Shown in pieces: positions 23,634 to 31,999 of a stretch of 45,985 nucleotides of DNA. The notes beneath the pieces are model-generated. The model was not told the origin of the DNA and did no database searches. It worked only from the letters and a program-made list of their open reading frames with translations. Within the stretch, counting starts at the first letter, position 1; each line of letters starts with the position of its first letter. The position numbers and the translations under genes are program-made. Source of the stretch: Flavobacteriales bacterium (GTDB lineage: Bacteria > Bacteroidota > Bacteroidia > Flavobacteriales_F > PHOS-HE28); the NCBI GenBank assembly GCA_016788635.1, contig JAEUSU010000031.1, positions 1-45,985 of the forward strand, in the 5' to 3' direction.

Positions 23634-24968
23634 TTACTTCTTGATCCGCACCGTGGTGGTGCCGGTAAGCCCGCCACAATCCACCTGGTAATTGGCCCCT
23701 TCCTTCAGTTGATTGAAGAAGGCCTCCTCCTGGGTGGGGAAGCGGGCGGCGCAGGATGCCATGCGCTCTGCGGCGCGGTCGGCCACTGAAGGGTCGGCGC
23801 TCCTGGCCTTGGCGTACTGGTCATAGGCCAGGCAGTACACCATCTTGGACATGATCCCCTCACAACCAGCCGCTGCGGCCGCGACCGCATTACCGATAAG
23901 CATCATGGCCTCACCGTTCTTGGGCTCCACTTGCAGCACGCGCTCGGCGTAGCTGCGCGCCTGCACGTTGTTGCCCGCCGCACTGGCCACCTGGCCGGCC
24001 TTCAACAGGTACTTCACCCGGTCCGGGCAGTCCGTGCACAGTTCGATCGCCTCGCGCAGGTACTCCAGCGCCGGGGACCATTGCTGCTGTTTCACGCGGA
24101 GCATGGCATTGCTGTAGGCACTTTCATGGGTGGGCGAGGCGCGGTGCACCTCCTCGGCCATGGTGCGGTAGATGGGCTCCTCCGTGCAGTCCTTGGCGTT
24201 CAGCGCTTTCAACAACCGCCGGCGCACCTCCATATCACCTGGTCGCTCCTTGGACAGATCCTCGGCGATCCGGGCAATATCCGGGCATTCCGCCACCTTG
24301 AAGAAGAGCTCACTCACCCCGTCGCGCGCCTTCATGTACAATTCCTTGTCTTCGGGTTTCATATCCGGCTTGGCCAGGTTGACATCAATGAAGCCCATCA
24401 CCATCACAAAATCCTCCAACATCTGCTTCTTGGTGGCCTTGCTGTCGCCATAGAGCATGTTAAGCACCTGGTAATAGGCCAGCAGGGCATTCGCCTCACT
24501 GCTCGACCCACGCTCCGCGAGCGATTCCTTCAGGGTGTTGAAGATCTGCTCCTTCCTTTCCGGGGTATAGCGCAGCATATCCAGGGCCTTGCGGCCCAGC
24601 ACGTAACCCTTTTCCCCGAAATACTGGATGCGCATGTCGTAGAGCGCATAGAGCGAATCCACAAGCTTCGCTTTCTGAGCGGCATCCTTTTGTTTATCGA
24701 TCTGGTATTTGCGGATGCGCGCTCCATCCACGTACAAGCCCTTGCGGCTGGCCGGGCACAGGTTGAGCGCACAATGCCAGTGTGCTACAGCATCCTCCAA
24801 GCTGTTCTGCTTCACGAACTCCTGGTACAAGGAGAGGCATTCCACACATTTCGCACTGTCGGCCGGGGTGCTGCCATACTTGCCCTGGGCCAGGCCCAGC
24901 AGGGGGAGCACGCCCGACAAGCCGGCCACCAACAGCCGGTTCAATTGATCCTTCGCTTCTGTAACCAT
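23634..24968 (-). CDS. secreted TPR protein in the lptC operon
   Basis: A 444-residue protein with signal peptide (about 1-27, RLLVAGLSGVLPLLGLAQ) and TPR-like helices through the mature part. Early cysteines (AKCVECLSLY, HWHCALNLCPAS) and a late CGG near the end (VDCGGLTGTTTVRIKK) suggest disulfides in the periplasm. The C-terminal half holds regular repeats, for example WSPALEYLREAIELC and AGNNVQARSYAERVLQVEP. It overlaps the end of the outer membrane protein gene by 28 bases. The order coaX, outer membrane protein, TPR, lptC is one I recall from other Bacteroidota, suggesting a role in outer membrane assembly, but no function is established to my knowledge. Confidence 0.85.
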   Translation of the reverse strand: MVTEAKDQLNRLLVAGLSGVLPLLGLAQGKYGSTPADSAKCVECLSLYQEFVKQNSLEDAVAHWHCALNLCPASRKGLYVDGARIRKYQIDKQKDAAQKAKLVDSLYALYDMRIQYFGEKGYVLGRKALDMLRYTPERKEQIFNTLKESLAERGSSSEANALLAYYQVLNMLYGDSKATKKQMLEDFVMVMGFIDVNLAKPDMKPEDKELYMKARDGVSELFFKVAECPDIARIAEDLSKERPGDMEVRRRLLKALNAKDCTEEPIYRTMAEEVHRASPTHESAYSNAMLRVKQQQWSPALEYLREAIELCTDCPDRVKYLLKAGQVASAAGNNVQARSYAERVLQVEPKNGEAMMLIGNAVAAAAAGCEGIMSKMVYCLAYDQYAKARSADPSVADRAAERMASCAARFPTQEEAFFNQLKEGANYQVDCGGLTGTTTVRIKK

Positions 24969-26317
24969 GGTTCGAATTTCGATGGGGTGAAGGTGAGGCC
25001 GATGAGGATGTCGACGTAGTTCTCTTGAATGGTACCAGTACCTGCCGATCCCCTACGTCCGAACACAGCGCCGAAATTGAGCCTGGACCGGGTGAGGCTG
25101 CCGAGCAGTGGCAGTGAGGTTCCAAAGGCCATGCCGAAGTCTGTGAGCTGCTTCTCCTTTACCACGAGATAATCCTCCGTCCAACGGAAGCCGGCGCGCC
25201 AGATGGAACGCTGCAGGAAGTTCCCCCCTTCACGCGCGCCCATGGGACGCCACGAGGCACCCAGCGCATAGGACGAACTGCGGCCCAACTTTTCCGGAAA
25301 GCGATATCCTTCCACGTTCAAGGCCGTCCCGCTCCAATCCCTGGTGCGCATCTCGAAGGTCCATGTCCAGCGCACGTTATATATCGTGGCCCCCAAGCCG
25401 ACCTGCATAGGAAGACCCAAGGTGCCAGGCACTTTCCGCTGGTCTATGAGGGTGTCCCTGATCGTCTCCACCCCGTTCGCGCCCACCACAAAAGAGTAGG
25501 CGAGATCGCTGCGGGACACATTGAGGGTGGCCGGCAACTCAGCGGTGGCGCCCACCACCAGCTTCAATCCTTCATCCCCCTTCTCGCGCCGCTTGACCAG
25601 GTCCGTCTGGTAGTGCACGCCGAAATTGAACACCGGGTCACTTAGGGAAAGCGTGGAGAGATAACGGTGGTTGTTGTAGCCACTGCCGCGCGGGTAGATG
25701 GTCTCCCGGAACCGGTCCACATGGCCGAACAGGTAATTGAAGTTGGCTCCAATGCTAAGGCGGGAACCATTGCCCAGCTTCAAGCTGTCCTTTTGCTGAT
25801 ACACCGCCCATCCCAAACCCATGTACGCACGGTTCAAACCACCCTCACCCCGGTACAGGTACTCCACATCCCCACCGCCATCCGGGAGCACTTCACGATC
25901 GATCAAACGATAGCTCACCTCGGTGACGGGCTGCAGGCCCATGGCCCAGCCACAACGACCATTGCCGAACGGGACACCCAGGCTGAAGCCCAACCAACGC
26001 GTGTTCCGCGAATAGGTATCCTGGACATCATTGCGTAGTGATGCATAGCGCATGCGTGCACCGGTCTCGAACACCGTGGTCCGAAGACCGGTGTAAGAAG
26101 CTGGATTCACCTGCAGCACTCCGGCAGGGTCCACCACGGCCACACCGGCATCACCCATGAGCATCGGGGACACCTGGGTGCCGCGAAGCAGGTCGCCAAA
26201 AGCGAAGGAACTATACGGCGATCCCGGCCCGACCTGTGCGTGCAGACCCGCCCCTGCTTCAAACAGGGCCAGACCGGCCAGGACCGGACGAATGGTCGAG
26301 TAGAATGAGCGCACCAC
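24941..26317 (-). CDS. outer membrane beta-barrel protein next to coaX
   Basis: About 458 residues. After the signal peptide (PVLAGLALFEAGAGLHAQ) the mature protein starts VGPGSPYSSFAFGDLLRG and continues with barrel strands and the NPASYTGLRTTVFETG segment typical of the FadL-like/PorV-like Bacteroidota outer membrane proteins. The start is uncertain: the frame is open to an ATG at 26383 deep inside coaX, but that form has a non-signal N-terminus. I chose one of two adjacent GTG codons (26317, 26314) directly before the signal peptide, which still overlaps coaX by about 56 bases. The 3' end overlaps the TPR gene by 28 bases. Function unknown; possibly a channel or secretion partner. Confidence 0.82.
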   Translation of the reverse strand: MVRSFYSTIRPVLAGLALFEAGAGLHAQVGPGSPYSSFAFGDLLRGTQVSPMLMGDAGVAVVDPAGVLQVNPASYTGLRTTVFETGARMRYASLRNDVQDTYSRNTRWLGFSLGVPFGNGRCGWAMGLQPVTEVSYRLIDREVLPDGGGDVEYLYRGEGGLNRAYMGLGWAVYQQKDSLKLGNGSRLSIGANFNYLFGHVDRFRETIYPRGSGYNNHRYLSTLSLSDPVFNFGVHYQTDLVKRREKGDEGLKLVVGATAELPATLNVSRSDLAYSFVVGANGVETIRDTLIDQRKVPGTLGLPMQVGLGATIYNVRWTWTFEMRTRDWSGTALNVEGYRFPEKLGRSSSYALGASWRPMGAREGGNFLQRSIWRAGFRWTEDYLVVKEKQLTDFGMAFGTSLPLLGSLTRSRLNFGAVFGRRGSAGTGTIQENYVDILIGLTFTPSKFEPWLQKRRIN

Positions 26318-27017
26318 GCAGGGTAAGCAAAGGGTCCGCAAAGATGCCACTTTCCAAGGCCCGGCTGAACCGCAGGCCATCACCGCCGGTAAGGATCACT
26401 GCCAGGTCGGGATCTGAACGCCGGTAGGCGTGGATCAGTCTGTGCAACTCACCGATAATTCCGTGGACAATCCCGGCACGAAGTGCTTCCTCCGTGGTGG
26501 TCCCGGGCAGGTGCCAAGGCCCCTCCAAATCCACCTCGGGAAGCCGTGCGCTGTAGGCATGCATGGCCCTGGCCCGCATGCGGGCACCCGGAGATATGGT
26601 GCCGCCCCGGTAGGTGCCATCGGCTTCAACCAGGTCTGTGGTGATGCAGGTGCCCAGGTCCATGGCGAGCGTTGCCCGACCAGGGAAGGAGTGCCAGGCG
26701 CCCGCTGCATTGGCCAGCCGGTCGGCCCCCAAGGTGCCAGGGGTGCCATATCCCATCCGAAGCGGTGAAGGGGCATCACCCCGAATGAAGGTGACGGGCA
26801 CGATGTGTCCCAGTCCTTCGAACGTATCGAGGCCCGGGCCTGCCACCGATATACACGCCGCACGTGCTGGTACGGTCCCGGCCAGGAAAGAACGCCAGGC
26901 ACCGGTTTCCCGATTCATCCATGCCGCATGCCGCATCAGCCTGCCTTCCTTGAACAAAGCGGCTTTCGTGCGGGTATTCCCCACATCCAGAATGAGATCT
27001 GGTGCGTTCACTGGCAT
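26259..27017 (-). CDS. coaX: type III pantothenate kinase CoaX
   Basis: A 252-residue cytoplasmic enzyme of the ASKHA fold phosphorylating pantothenate in the first step of coenzyme A synthesis, independent of CoA feedback. Motifs: LILDVGNTRTK (about 8-18, phosphate loop), GTLGADRLANA (95-105, pantothenate site), MDLGTCITTDLV (119-130), GGTISPGARMRARAM (138-152) and ILTGGDG near 215. The first gene of the minus-strand envelope block, with the next gene starting within it. Divergent from tRNA-Phe across a 71-base gap. Confidence 0.95.
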   Translation of the reverse strand: MPVNAPDLILDVGNTRTKAALFKEGRLMRHAAWMNRETGAWRSFLAGTVPARAACISVAGPGLDTFEGLGHIVPVTFIRGDAPSPLRMGYGTPGTLGADRLANAAGAWHSFPGRATLAMDLGTCITTDLVEADGTYRGGTISPGARMRARAMHAYSARLPEVDLEGPWHLPGTTTEEALRAGIVHGIIGELHRLIHAYRRSDPDLAVILTGGDGLRFSRALESGIFADPLLTLRGALILLDHSSGPGRSGPV

Positions 27018-27033
27018 AGATCGGTCGTACGGC

Positions 27034-27041
27034 TATCTTTG
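27034..27041 (+). promoter_or_regulatory. -7 box of tRNA-Phe
   Basis: TATCTTTG followed by C is a perfect match to TAnnTTTG. It lies 48 bases before the mature tRNA, leaving a 5' leader for RNase P removal. Confidence 0.65.
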
Positions 27042-27088
27042 CGGCCCTTCGGAACGTGCGAAAGCAGGGACGAAGTTGCGAAAGCCTT

Positions 27089-27161
27089 GGTGCCTTAGCT
27101 CAGCTGGTAGAGCAACGGATTGAAAATCCGTGTGTCCCCAGTTCGATTCTGGGAGGCACCA
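27089..27161 (+). tRNA. tRNA-Phe (GAA)
   Basis: A complete cloverleaf of 73 bases. The acceptor stem pairs GGTGCCT (27089-27095) with AGGCACC (27154-27160), discriminator A at 27161. The D arm contains GCTC-AGCTGGTAGA-GAGC-like pairing, the anticodon stem CGGAT/ATCCG encloses loop TTGAAAA with anticodon GAA, and the T arm reads CCCAG-TTCGATT-CTGGG. The CCA end is not encoded, so it must be added after transcription. Confidence 0.97.
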
Positions 27162-27165
27162 CCTG

Positions 27166-27197
27166 GACCCCCGGCCACGGTCGGGGGTCTTTCTTTT
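27166..27197 (+). terminator. rho-independent terminator of tRNA-Phe
   Basis: GACCCCCG (27166-27173) pairs with CGGGGGTC (27182-27189), followed by TTTCTTTT (27190-27197). It starts four bases after the tRNA, confirming a single-gene transcript. Confidence 0.88.
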
Positions 27198-27213
27198 CGC
27201 ATACTCCACGCAT

Positions 27214-27798
27214 TCAAGGCCTTTCCAACAACTTTCGGACCTCTGCCAAGTGCTTCTGCTTCAGCAGCTCCCGGTCGCGCAGATTGGTTCTGGTGAAGTA
27301 GCCATGGCGCTCGAGGAACCTGACCTGCAGCTCATTCCATTCGCGCTCGGTCGAAAGCACGCCGTAGGTCTTCATCTCTTCGAAAAGGGTCCGCGCGATC
27401 CGGTGGAAATCGGGCCTTCCCAGATAATCGAGATCCGCGTCACAAAGGATACCAGCCAGAGCGTCCATGGGGGTCTGCGGGATCTTGGTGGCCATGATCA
27501 TGGCACAGATCCTTTCGACCGAATCGCCGGAGAATCCCATATCAGGAAGAACCTTGCGGGCGATCCGGCAGGAGGCCTCCTCGTGATCATGGTCCTGTTC
27601 GGTGAATCCGCTGTCATGGAACAAGGCGGCCACACGCAACAGGTCCATGTCCTCGCTTCCAATGTGCTCCTGCCTTGCGATGGATTCCGCCGCACGCACC
27701 ACATCCAAGGTGTGGTCGTAACAGTGATAGGTCCGACCTGCAGGCAATTCCCTGCTCAGTTTCCCGAGTATGTAGGCCTCTGCGGCGGTGACGTCCAT
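27214..27798 (-). CDS. HD-domain phosphohydrolase
   Basis: A 194-residue cytoplasmic protein with the metal-binding HD pattern: His in RTYHCYDHTLDVV, the HD doublet in LRVAALFHDSGF, and the distal Asp in ILCDADLDYLG. The insert HDHEEASCRIARKVLPDMG is typical of the YfbR/Pcp1-like or uncharacterised HD hydrolases that act on nucleotides or phosphate esters. The frame is open to an ATG at 27834, but a -7-like box lies inside that extension, so the ATG at 27798 (MDVTAAEAYILG) is preferred. Divergent from the histidine kinase gene. The substrate is unknown. Confidence 0.85.
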   Translation of the reverse strand: MDVTAAEAYILGKLSRELPAGRTYHCYDHTLDVVRAAESIARQEHIGSEDMDLLRVAALFHDSGFTEQDHDHEEASCRIARKVLPDMGFSGDSVERICAMIMATKIPQTPMDALAGILCDADLDYLGRPDFHRIARTLFEEMKTYGVLSTEREWNELQVRFLERHGYFTRTNLRDRELLKQKHLAEVRKLLERP

Positions 27799-27811
27799 GT
27801 TCGGAATGAAG

Positions 27812-27819
27812 CCAAGATA
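27812..27819 (-). promoter_or_regulatory. -7-like box before the HD hydrolase
   Basis: On the minus strand TATCTTGG followed by C, one mismatch to TAnnTTTG, 21 bases upstream of ATG 27798. It supports the shorter start of the HD gene. Confidence 0.4.
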
Positions 27820-27853
27820 TGCACCTGCGGCCATGCACTGGTAATTTCGTGCG

Positions 27854-28789
27854 GTGCTTCGGACAGGTCATCGCAGGACACTGGCCCTTTTCGGGGTGGT
27901 GTCCATCTACATCGTCCTGCAGTTCCTCTGGTGGGCCTGGCTGCTTTGGCGGCAGGATGCTGAACTGATGGCCTTGCAGAAGGACATGGTGCGCACCGGG
28001 CCCTATCGTCCTCACGGATTGTGGATGGTGGTGGGCGAAGGAACCGTGGTACTGATCCTGGTGTTGGGCGGCCTCCTGTTCACCTACCGCAGCATCCGCA
28101 GGGAACTGGCGCTGGCACGTACGCAGCACAATTTCCTTCTGGCCGCATCCCATGAACTGCGCACACCGCTTGCCGGCGCGAAGCTTCACCTGCAAACGCT
28201 CAGCCGCGAAGGATTGCCTCCGGAGATGCGCAGCATGCTGATGGACCGTACGATGGACGACCTTCAGCGGCTTGAAACGCTTACGGAGCGGGTTCTCATG
28301 GCCACACGGCTCGAGGAGCCCGGTGTACCCTTGCGCCAAGGCGAGCATGACCTGGTCGATCTCTCCCGGGCAGCGATCACCACCGCGCAACAGAGTTACG
28401 GTGCCGGGCATACCATTCATCTGCATGCTCCTGCCCGGTTGCATGCCCTGGTGGACCCGGAGGCCTACCGGTCCGTGCTGGACAATTTGTTGGAGAACGC
28501 GTGCAAGTATGCCCCGCCAGGCACGGAGGTGCAGGTCCGCTTGAACGAACATGATGCGATGGCCAGGCTCGAGGTGCAGGACCGTGGGGCTGGTGTACCG
28601 GACGCCGACCACGAGAGGATCTTCCAGCGTTTTGTGCGACGAGATGCCGAGGAGACCCGTACCAGCAAGGGCATGGGGCTGGGATTGTTCATCGTGCGTG
28701 CCTTGGTGGAACGCATGGGCGGACAGGTCTCCATCCGGAACGCCGCGCCCCACGGGGCTATCTTCGCGGCCACATTCCCGCGATCGTGA
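27854..28789 (+). CDS. sensor histidine kinase without adjacent response regulator
   Basis: A 311-residue inner membrane kinase. Two transmembrane helices (about 10-32 and 57-77) flank a very short periplasmic segment of about 25 residues, then HisKA with phospho-acceptor His100 in ASHELRTPLAG, and the HATPase_c domain with N box NLLENACKYA (211-220), G1 DRGAGVPD (243-250) and G2 GMGLGLFIV (273-281). With so small a sensor loop, it probably reads membrane state or a membrane partner. Translation starts at GTG 27854. Its last four bases overlap the GTG start of gpmI, so the two are coupled. No response regulator gene is in the window. Confidence 0.92.
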   Translation: MLRTGHRRTLALFGVVSIYIVLQFLWWAWLLWRQDAELMALQKDMVRTGPYRPHGLWMVVGEGTVVLILVLGGLLFTYRSIRRELALARTQHNFLLAASHELRTPLAGAKLHLQTLSREGLPPEMRSMLMDRTMDDLQRLETLTERVLMATRLEEPGVPLRQGEHDLVDLSRAAITTAQQSYGAGHTIHLHAPARLHALVDPEAYRSVLDNLLENACKYAPPGTEVQVRLNEHDAMARLEVQDRGAGVPDADHERIFQRFVRRDAEETRTSKGMGLGLFIVRALVERMGGQVSIRNAAPHGAIFAATFPRS

Positions 28790-30318
28790 CACTCACGCGC
28801 AAGGTCCTCCTCATGATCCTCGATGGTTGGGGCATTGGGGCAAGCGATGCCACCGATGCGGTGGCCATGGCCCACACACCTTTCATGGATGACATGCGGG
28901 CAACTGCTCCACACGCCACCTTGCTCACATATGGAGAACATGTGGGTTTGCCTGCCGGCCAGATGGGCAACAGCGAGGTGGGCCACCTGAACATAGGTGC
29001 AGGCCGCATCGTGCACCAGGAACTCGGCCGCATAGGCAAGGCGATCGCCGACGGAGCGCTGGAACGGAACCCTGTCCTGATCGAAGCGTTCGCTGCAGCC
29101 AGGACGTCCGGCCGCAAGTTGCACTTCATGGGGCTTATCGGAGAAGGTGGGGTGCATGCCCACCAAAGCCACTTGGTCGCGCTCTGCGACATGGCGTTAC
29201 GTGCCGGGTTGAAGGATGTGTATATCCATGCGTTCACGGATGGCCGGGACAGCGACCCGCAAGCTGCGCTCGGACAAATGCGCGCACTGGAAGCACATCT
29301 GGCCAATGGCCCGGTACGCGTGGCCTCGGTATGCGGCAGGTACTTCGCCATGGACCGCGACAAGCGCTGGGAACGCGTACGCAAAGCCTTTGACCTCCTG
29401 GTGCATGGGAAAGGGGCACGGGCATCCTCTGGTTCCGGAGCCATCGCCTCCAGCCATGCCGCCGGCGTTACGGACGAGTTCATTGAACCAGCCGTGGTTA
29501 CAGGTGCCGATGGGGCTCCCCTGGCCACGATACAGCCGGGTGATGTGGTCATCTGCTTCAACTTCCGCACGGACCGGTGCCGGGAGATCACGATCGCGCT
29601 CACCCAGCGCGCTATCCCTGAACACGGTATGACGCCCCTGCCGCTGCACTATGTGACCATGACGGAGTATGACCCGACATTCCGGAGCGTACACGTGCTG
29701 TTCACCAAGGAGGAGCCCCGAATGACCTTGGGGGAGGTCGTCGCCAATGCCGGCTTGAAGCAGCTTCGTGCTGCGGAGACGGAGAAGTATCCGCACGTCA
29801 CATTCTTCTTCAACGGAGGCCGCGAACAGCCATTTGACGGAGAGGAACGCATCCTGGTGCCTTCTCCCAAGGTTGCGACCTATGACCTGCAGCCCGAAAT
29901 GAGCGCTCCGCAACTGGCGGATGCGGTGGTGAAGGCCATTGGAAAAGGCGACACCACTTTCATCTGCGTGAATTTCGCGAACCCTGACATGGTGGGTCAT
30001 ACCGGTGTGTTCAATGCGATCAAAAAGGCCGTGGAGACCACCGACGCATGTGCCGGAAAAGTGGCCAAGGCAGCAGTGCAAGCCGGGTATGCCGTACTGA
30101 TCATCGCCGATCACGGCAATGCGGACAAGGCCTTGAACGCTGATGGTTCGCCGAACACGGCCCACACCATGAACCCCGTGCCGGTGATACTGCTTGGCGA
30201 CATGACCGGCGGACTGCGCAACGGCATACTGGCCGATGTGGCCCCCACCGTACTGGACCTCCTGGGCATGGAAAAGCCCGCCGAAATGACGGGCTCCTCG
30301 TTGCTCGAGCGCCGCTAG
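28786..30318 (+). CDS. gpmI: 2,3-bisphosphoglycerate-independent phosphoglycerate mutase GpmI
   Basis: A 510-residue cytoplasmic Mn2+-dependent glycolytic enzyme interconverting 3- and 2-phosphoglycerate. Alkaline phosphatase superfamily motifs: LMILDGWGIG (about 9-18, metal Asp), GQMGNSEVGHLNIGAGR with catalytic Ser63, DGRDSDPQAAL, FNFRTDRCREIT, NFANPDMVGHTG and IIADHGNADKAL. The start is GTG, overlapping the kinase stop codon (GTGA). It ends one base from the stop of the convergent T9SS type B gene, leaving no room for an intergenic terminator. Confidence 0.96.
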   Translation: MTLTRKVLLMILDGWGIGASDATDAVAMAHTPFMDDMRATAPHATLLTYGEHVGLPAGQMGNSEVGHLNIGAGRIVHQELGRIGKAIADGALERNPVLIEAFAAARTSGRKLHFMGLIGEGGVHAHQSHLVALCDMALRAGLKDVYIHAFTDGRDSDPQAALGQMRALEAHLANGPVRVASVCGRYFAMDRDKRWERVRKAFDLLVHGKGARASSGSGAIASSHAAGVTDEFIEPAVVTGADGAPLATIQPGDVVICFNFRTDRCREITIALTQRAIPEHGMTPLPLHYVTMTEYDPTFRSVHVLFTKEEPRMTLGEVVANAGLKQLRAAETEKYPHVTFFFNGGREQPFDGEERILVPSPKVATYDLQPEMSAPQLADAVVKAIGKGDTTFICVNFANPDMVGHTGVFNAIKKAVETTDACAGKVAKAAVQAGYAVLIIADHGNADKALNADGSPNTAHTMNPVPVILLGDMTGGLRNGILADVAPTVLDLLGMEKPAEMTGSSLLERR

Positions 30319-30319
30319 C

Positions 30320-31981
30320 TCAGCGTCCGTTCAGTATGGTCAGGTGCCCGGTGTACCGCTTGGGGTCACCTTCAACCAGCACCTCGTAGAAGTAGGTGCC
30401 ATCCGTGACATCGCCCCCGCGCCAGTTGTTGCGGTAGTTGGTCGCTTCATACACCGGCATGCCCCAACGGTTGAAGATCTTCACCGTGTTGCGTGTTCCC
30501 AGGATGCCTTCGATATAGAACACATCGTTCAATCCATCACCATTGGGCGTGAACACGTTCGGAATGATGATCTCGCAACCCGGCTCCACCAGGACATTGT
30601 CCGAGATCGACCAACCACACTCATCGGTCACCGTGACCGAGAATGAACCGTAGATGCGGGCCGGCACCCAGATCGACGGACCGACCTCCCCCGTGATCCA
30701 TGTCGCCGTCAACGCACCGTAGCCGCCGCCATAGGTGGCCACCAGCTGCACCGAGTCATACTGGCATTGCAGGATCTGGTCCTCGGTGAACAACTCGAGC
30801 GGCGTGTGGTCCAGGATCGTGATGGCGACCGTGCTAATGGACGTATCCCCGCACGCGTTCACGAAGGTCGCGGTCAGGGTGATCGTCTCAGGACCTTCGG
30901 TGACACCATCCTCATAGGCGGCGATCGTGAAGCTCACACTGTTCTCCCCGTCCGGAATGGTGATGATCGGTGGTATGGCCGTGAAATCCACACCATTCAC
31001 GGCGGTGCCACCCACCTCCACGGTCACATCGATATCCTGATCATTACCCGGCCGTGAAATGGTGACCGTGGCTTCGCTACACCCCTCGGTGATGGTACCG
31101 TCGGCGCTGGCGGTCACCACCTCCAACTGGATCGCGTTGGGCGAACTGAAGCTGCCCGCCTCGATGAACACACCGCTGTCCAGCACCATGTCACCCGCAT
31201 CCGCCACAGCGATCTTGATGTGATAGGTCTGCCCACACTGCACCAATGCCTTCGCCGTGAGGACCTTGGTGAAGCCATCGAACTGGATATAGAACGCACT
31301 GCTGTTGTAAGGTGCGTTCGAGCCATCCCCGTTGATGTTGTAGTAGGTCGAATTGACCACATTGTTCACGTTGTCGATCGTCACGGGCATTGTGGTACCG
31401 GGCACCAGGGCAATGTTGATGGCGCCGCCCGAATAGGGCCCGCTGATGCCGGGGCCGCTCAGGAAAAAGCCGAACACATCATTGAAGCTCGAGTTCACCC
31501 ATTCCAGATACTCCTCGGAGCCGAAGACGTAATTGAACTTGAGCGAGTCACCCGCCGGCACGAAGTCGAACTCCAGCACGGCCGCATCGTTGGTGGTGAA
31601 TGTGCCACCGAGCGCCTGGGTGAGATCGGGATCGCCGGGGCCGCCCACACCCGCAGCAGGCAATGTGAATCCGCCGCTGTTGTTGGGCCCCTGGGCGATG
31701 TTGATATCGCCCGAAGCGAGCATGATGCCGTTGTTCATCTGCACGTTGGTGGCGCTGCCATCGAACGATCCGATCTGGATGTTCGCCAGTGTGCCGGGCG
31801 CTCCATTGAACGTGACATTGCTCACTGTCACCCCACCACCCAGCAGCACGTTCTCCACCAGGTATTGTGGCGTGAGCGCGTTGTTCAACACCAACTGAGC
31901 TCGTGCACCTCCGGTCATGCAGGTCAGTGCACCAACCAGTATCATCCCCTTCCCTTTCCAGGTCTCCATCGTCGTTCGCAT
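30320..31981 (-). CDS. choice-of-anchor L / Calx-beta protein with T9SS type B sorting domain
   Basis: A 553-residue secreted protein: signal peptide (MILVGALTCMTGGARAQ after a short extension), a choice-of-anchor L domain at about 30-290 (LTPQYLVENVLLGGGV, FNYVFGSEEYLEWV, NDVFGFFLSGPG), a Calx-beta-like domain at about 300-375 (GTAVNGVDFTAIPP, EGPETITLT), a short Ig-like segment, and a gliding motility-associated C-terminal domain from about residue 473 (IPNVFTPNGDGLNDVFYI, FNRWGMPVYE, GTYFYEV). The last directs T9SS export and surface or cargo-complex attachment. Its upstream neighbour is a longer paralog 18 bases away, so they form one operon. Likely a cell-surface adhesin or matrix protein; the ligand is unknown. 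Confidence 0.9.
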   Translation of the reverse strand: MRTTMETWKGKGMILVGALTCMTGGARAQLVLNNALTPQYLVENVLLGGGVTVSNVTFNGAPGTLANIQIGSFDGSATNVQMNNGIMLASGDINIAQGPNNSGGFTLPAAGVGGPGDPDLTQALGGTFTTNDAAVLEFDFVPAGDSLKFNYVFGSEEYLEWVNSSFNDVFGFFLSGPGISGPYSGGAINIALVPGTTMPVTIDNVNNVVNSTYYNINGDGSNAPYNSSAFYIQFDGFTKVLTAKALVQCGQTYHIKIAVADAGDMVLDSGVFIEAGSFSSPNAIQLEVVTASADGTITEGCSEATVTISRPGNDQDIDVTVEVGGTAVNGVDFTAIPPIITIPDGENSVSFTIAAYEDGVTEGPETITLTATFVNACGDTSISTVAITILDHTPLELFTEDQILQCQYDSVQLVATYGGGYGALTATWITGEVGPSIWVPARIYGSFSVTVTDECGWSISDNVLVEPGCEIIIPNVFTPNGDGLNDVFYIEGILGTRNTVKIFNRWGMPVYEATNYRNNWRGGDVTDGTYFYEVLVEGDPKRYTGHLTILNGR

Positions 31982-31999
31982 TCTTTAATTCGGGTACCT

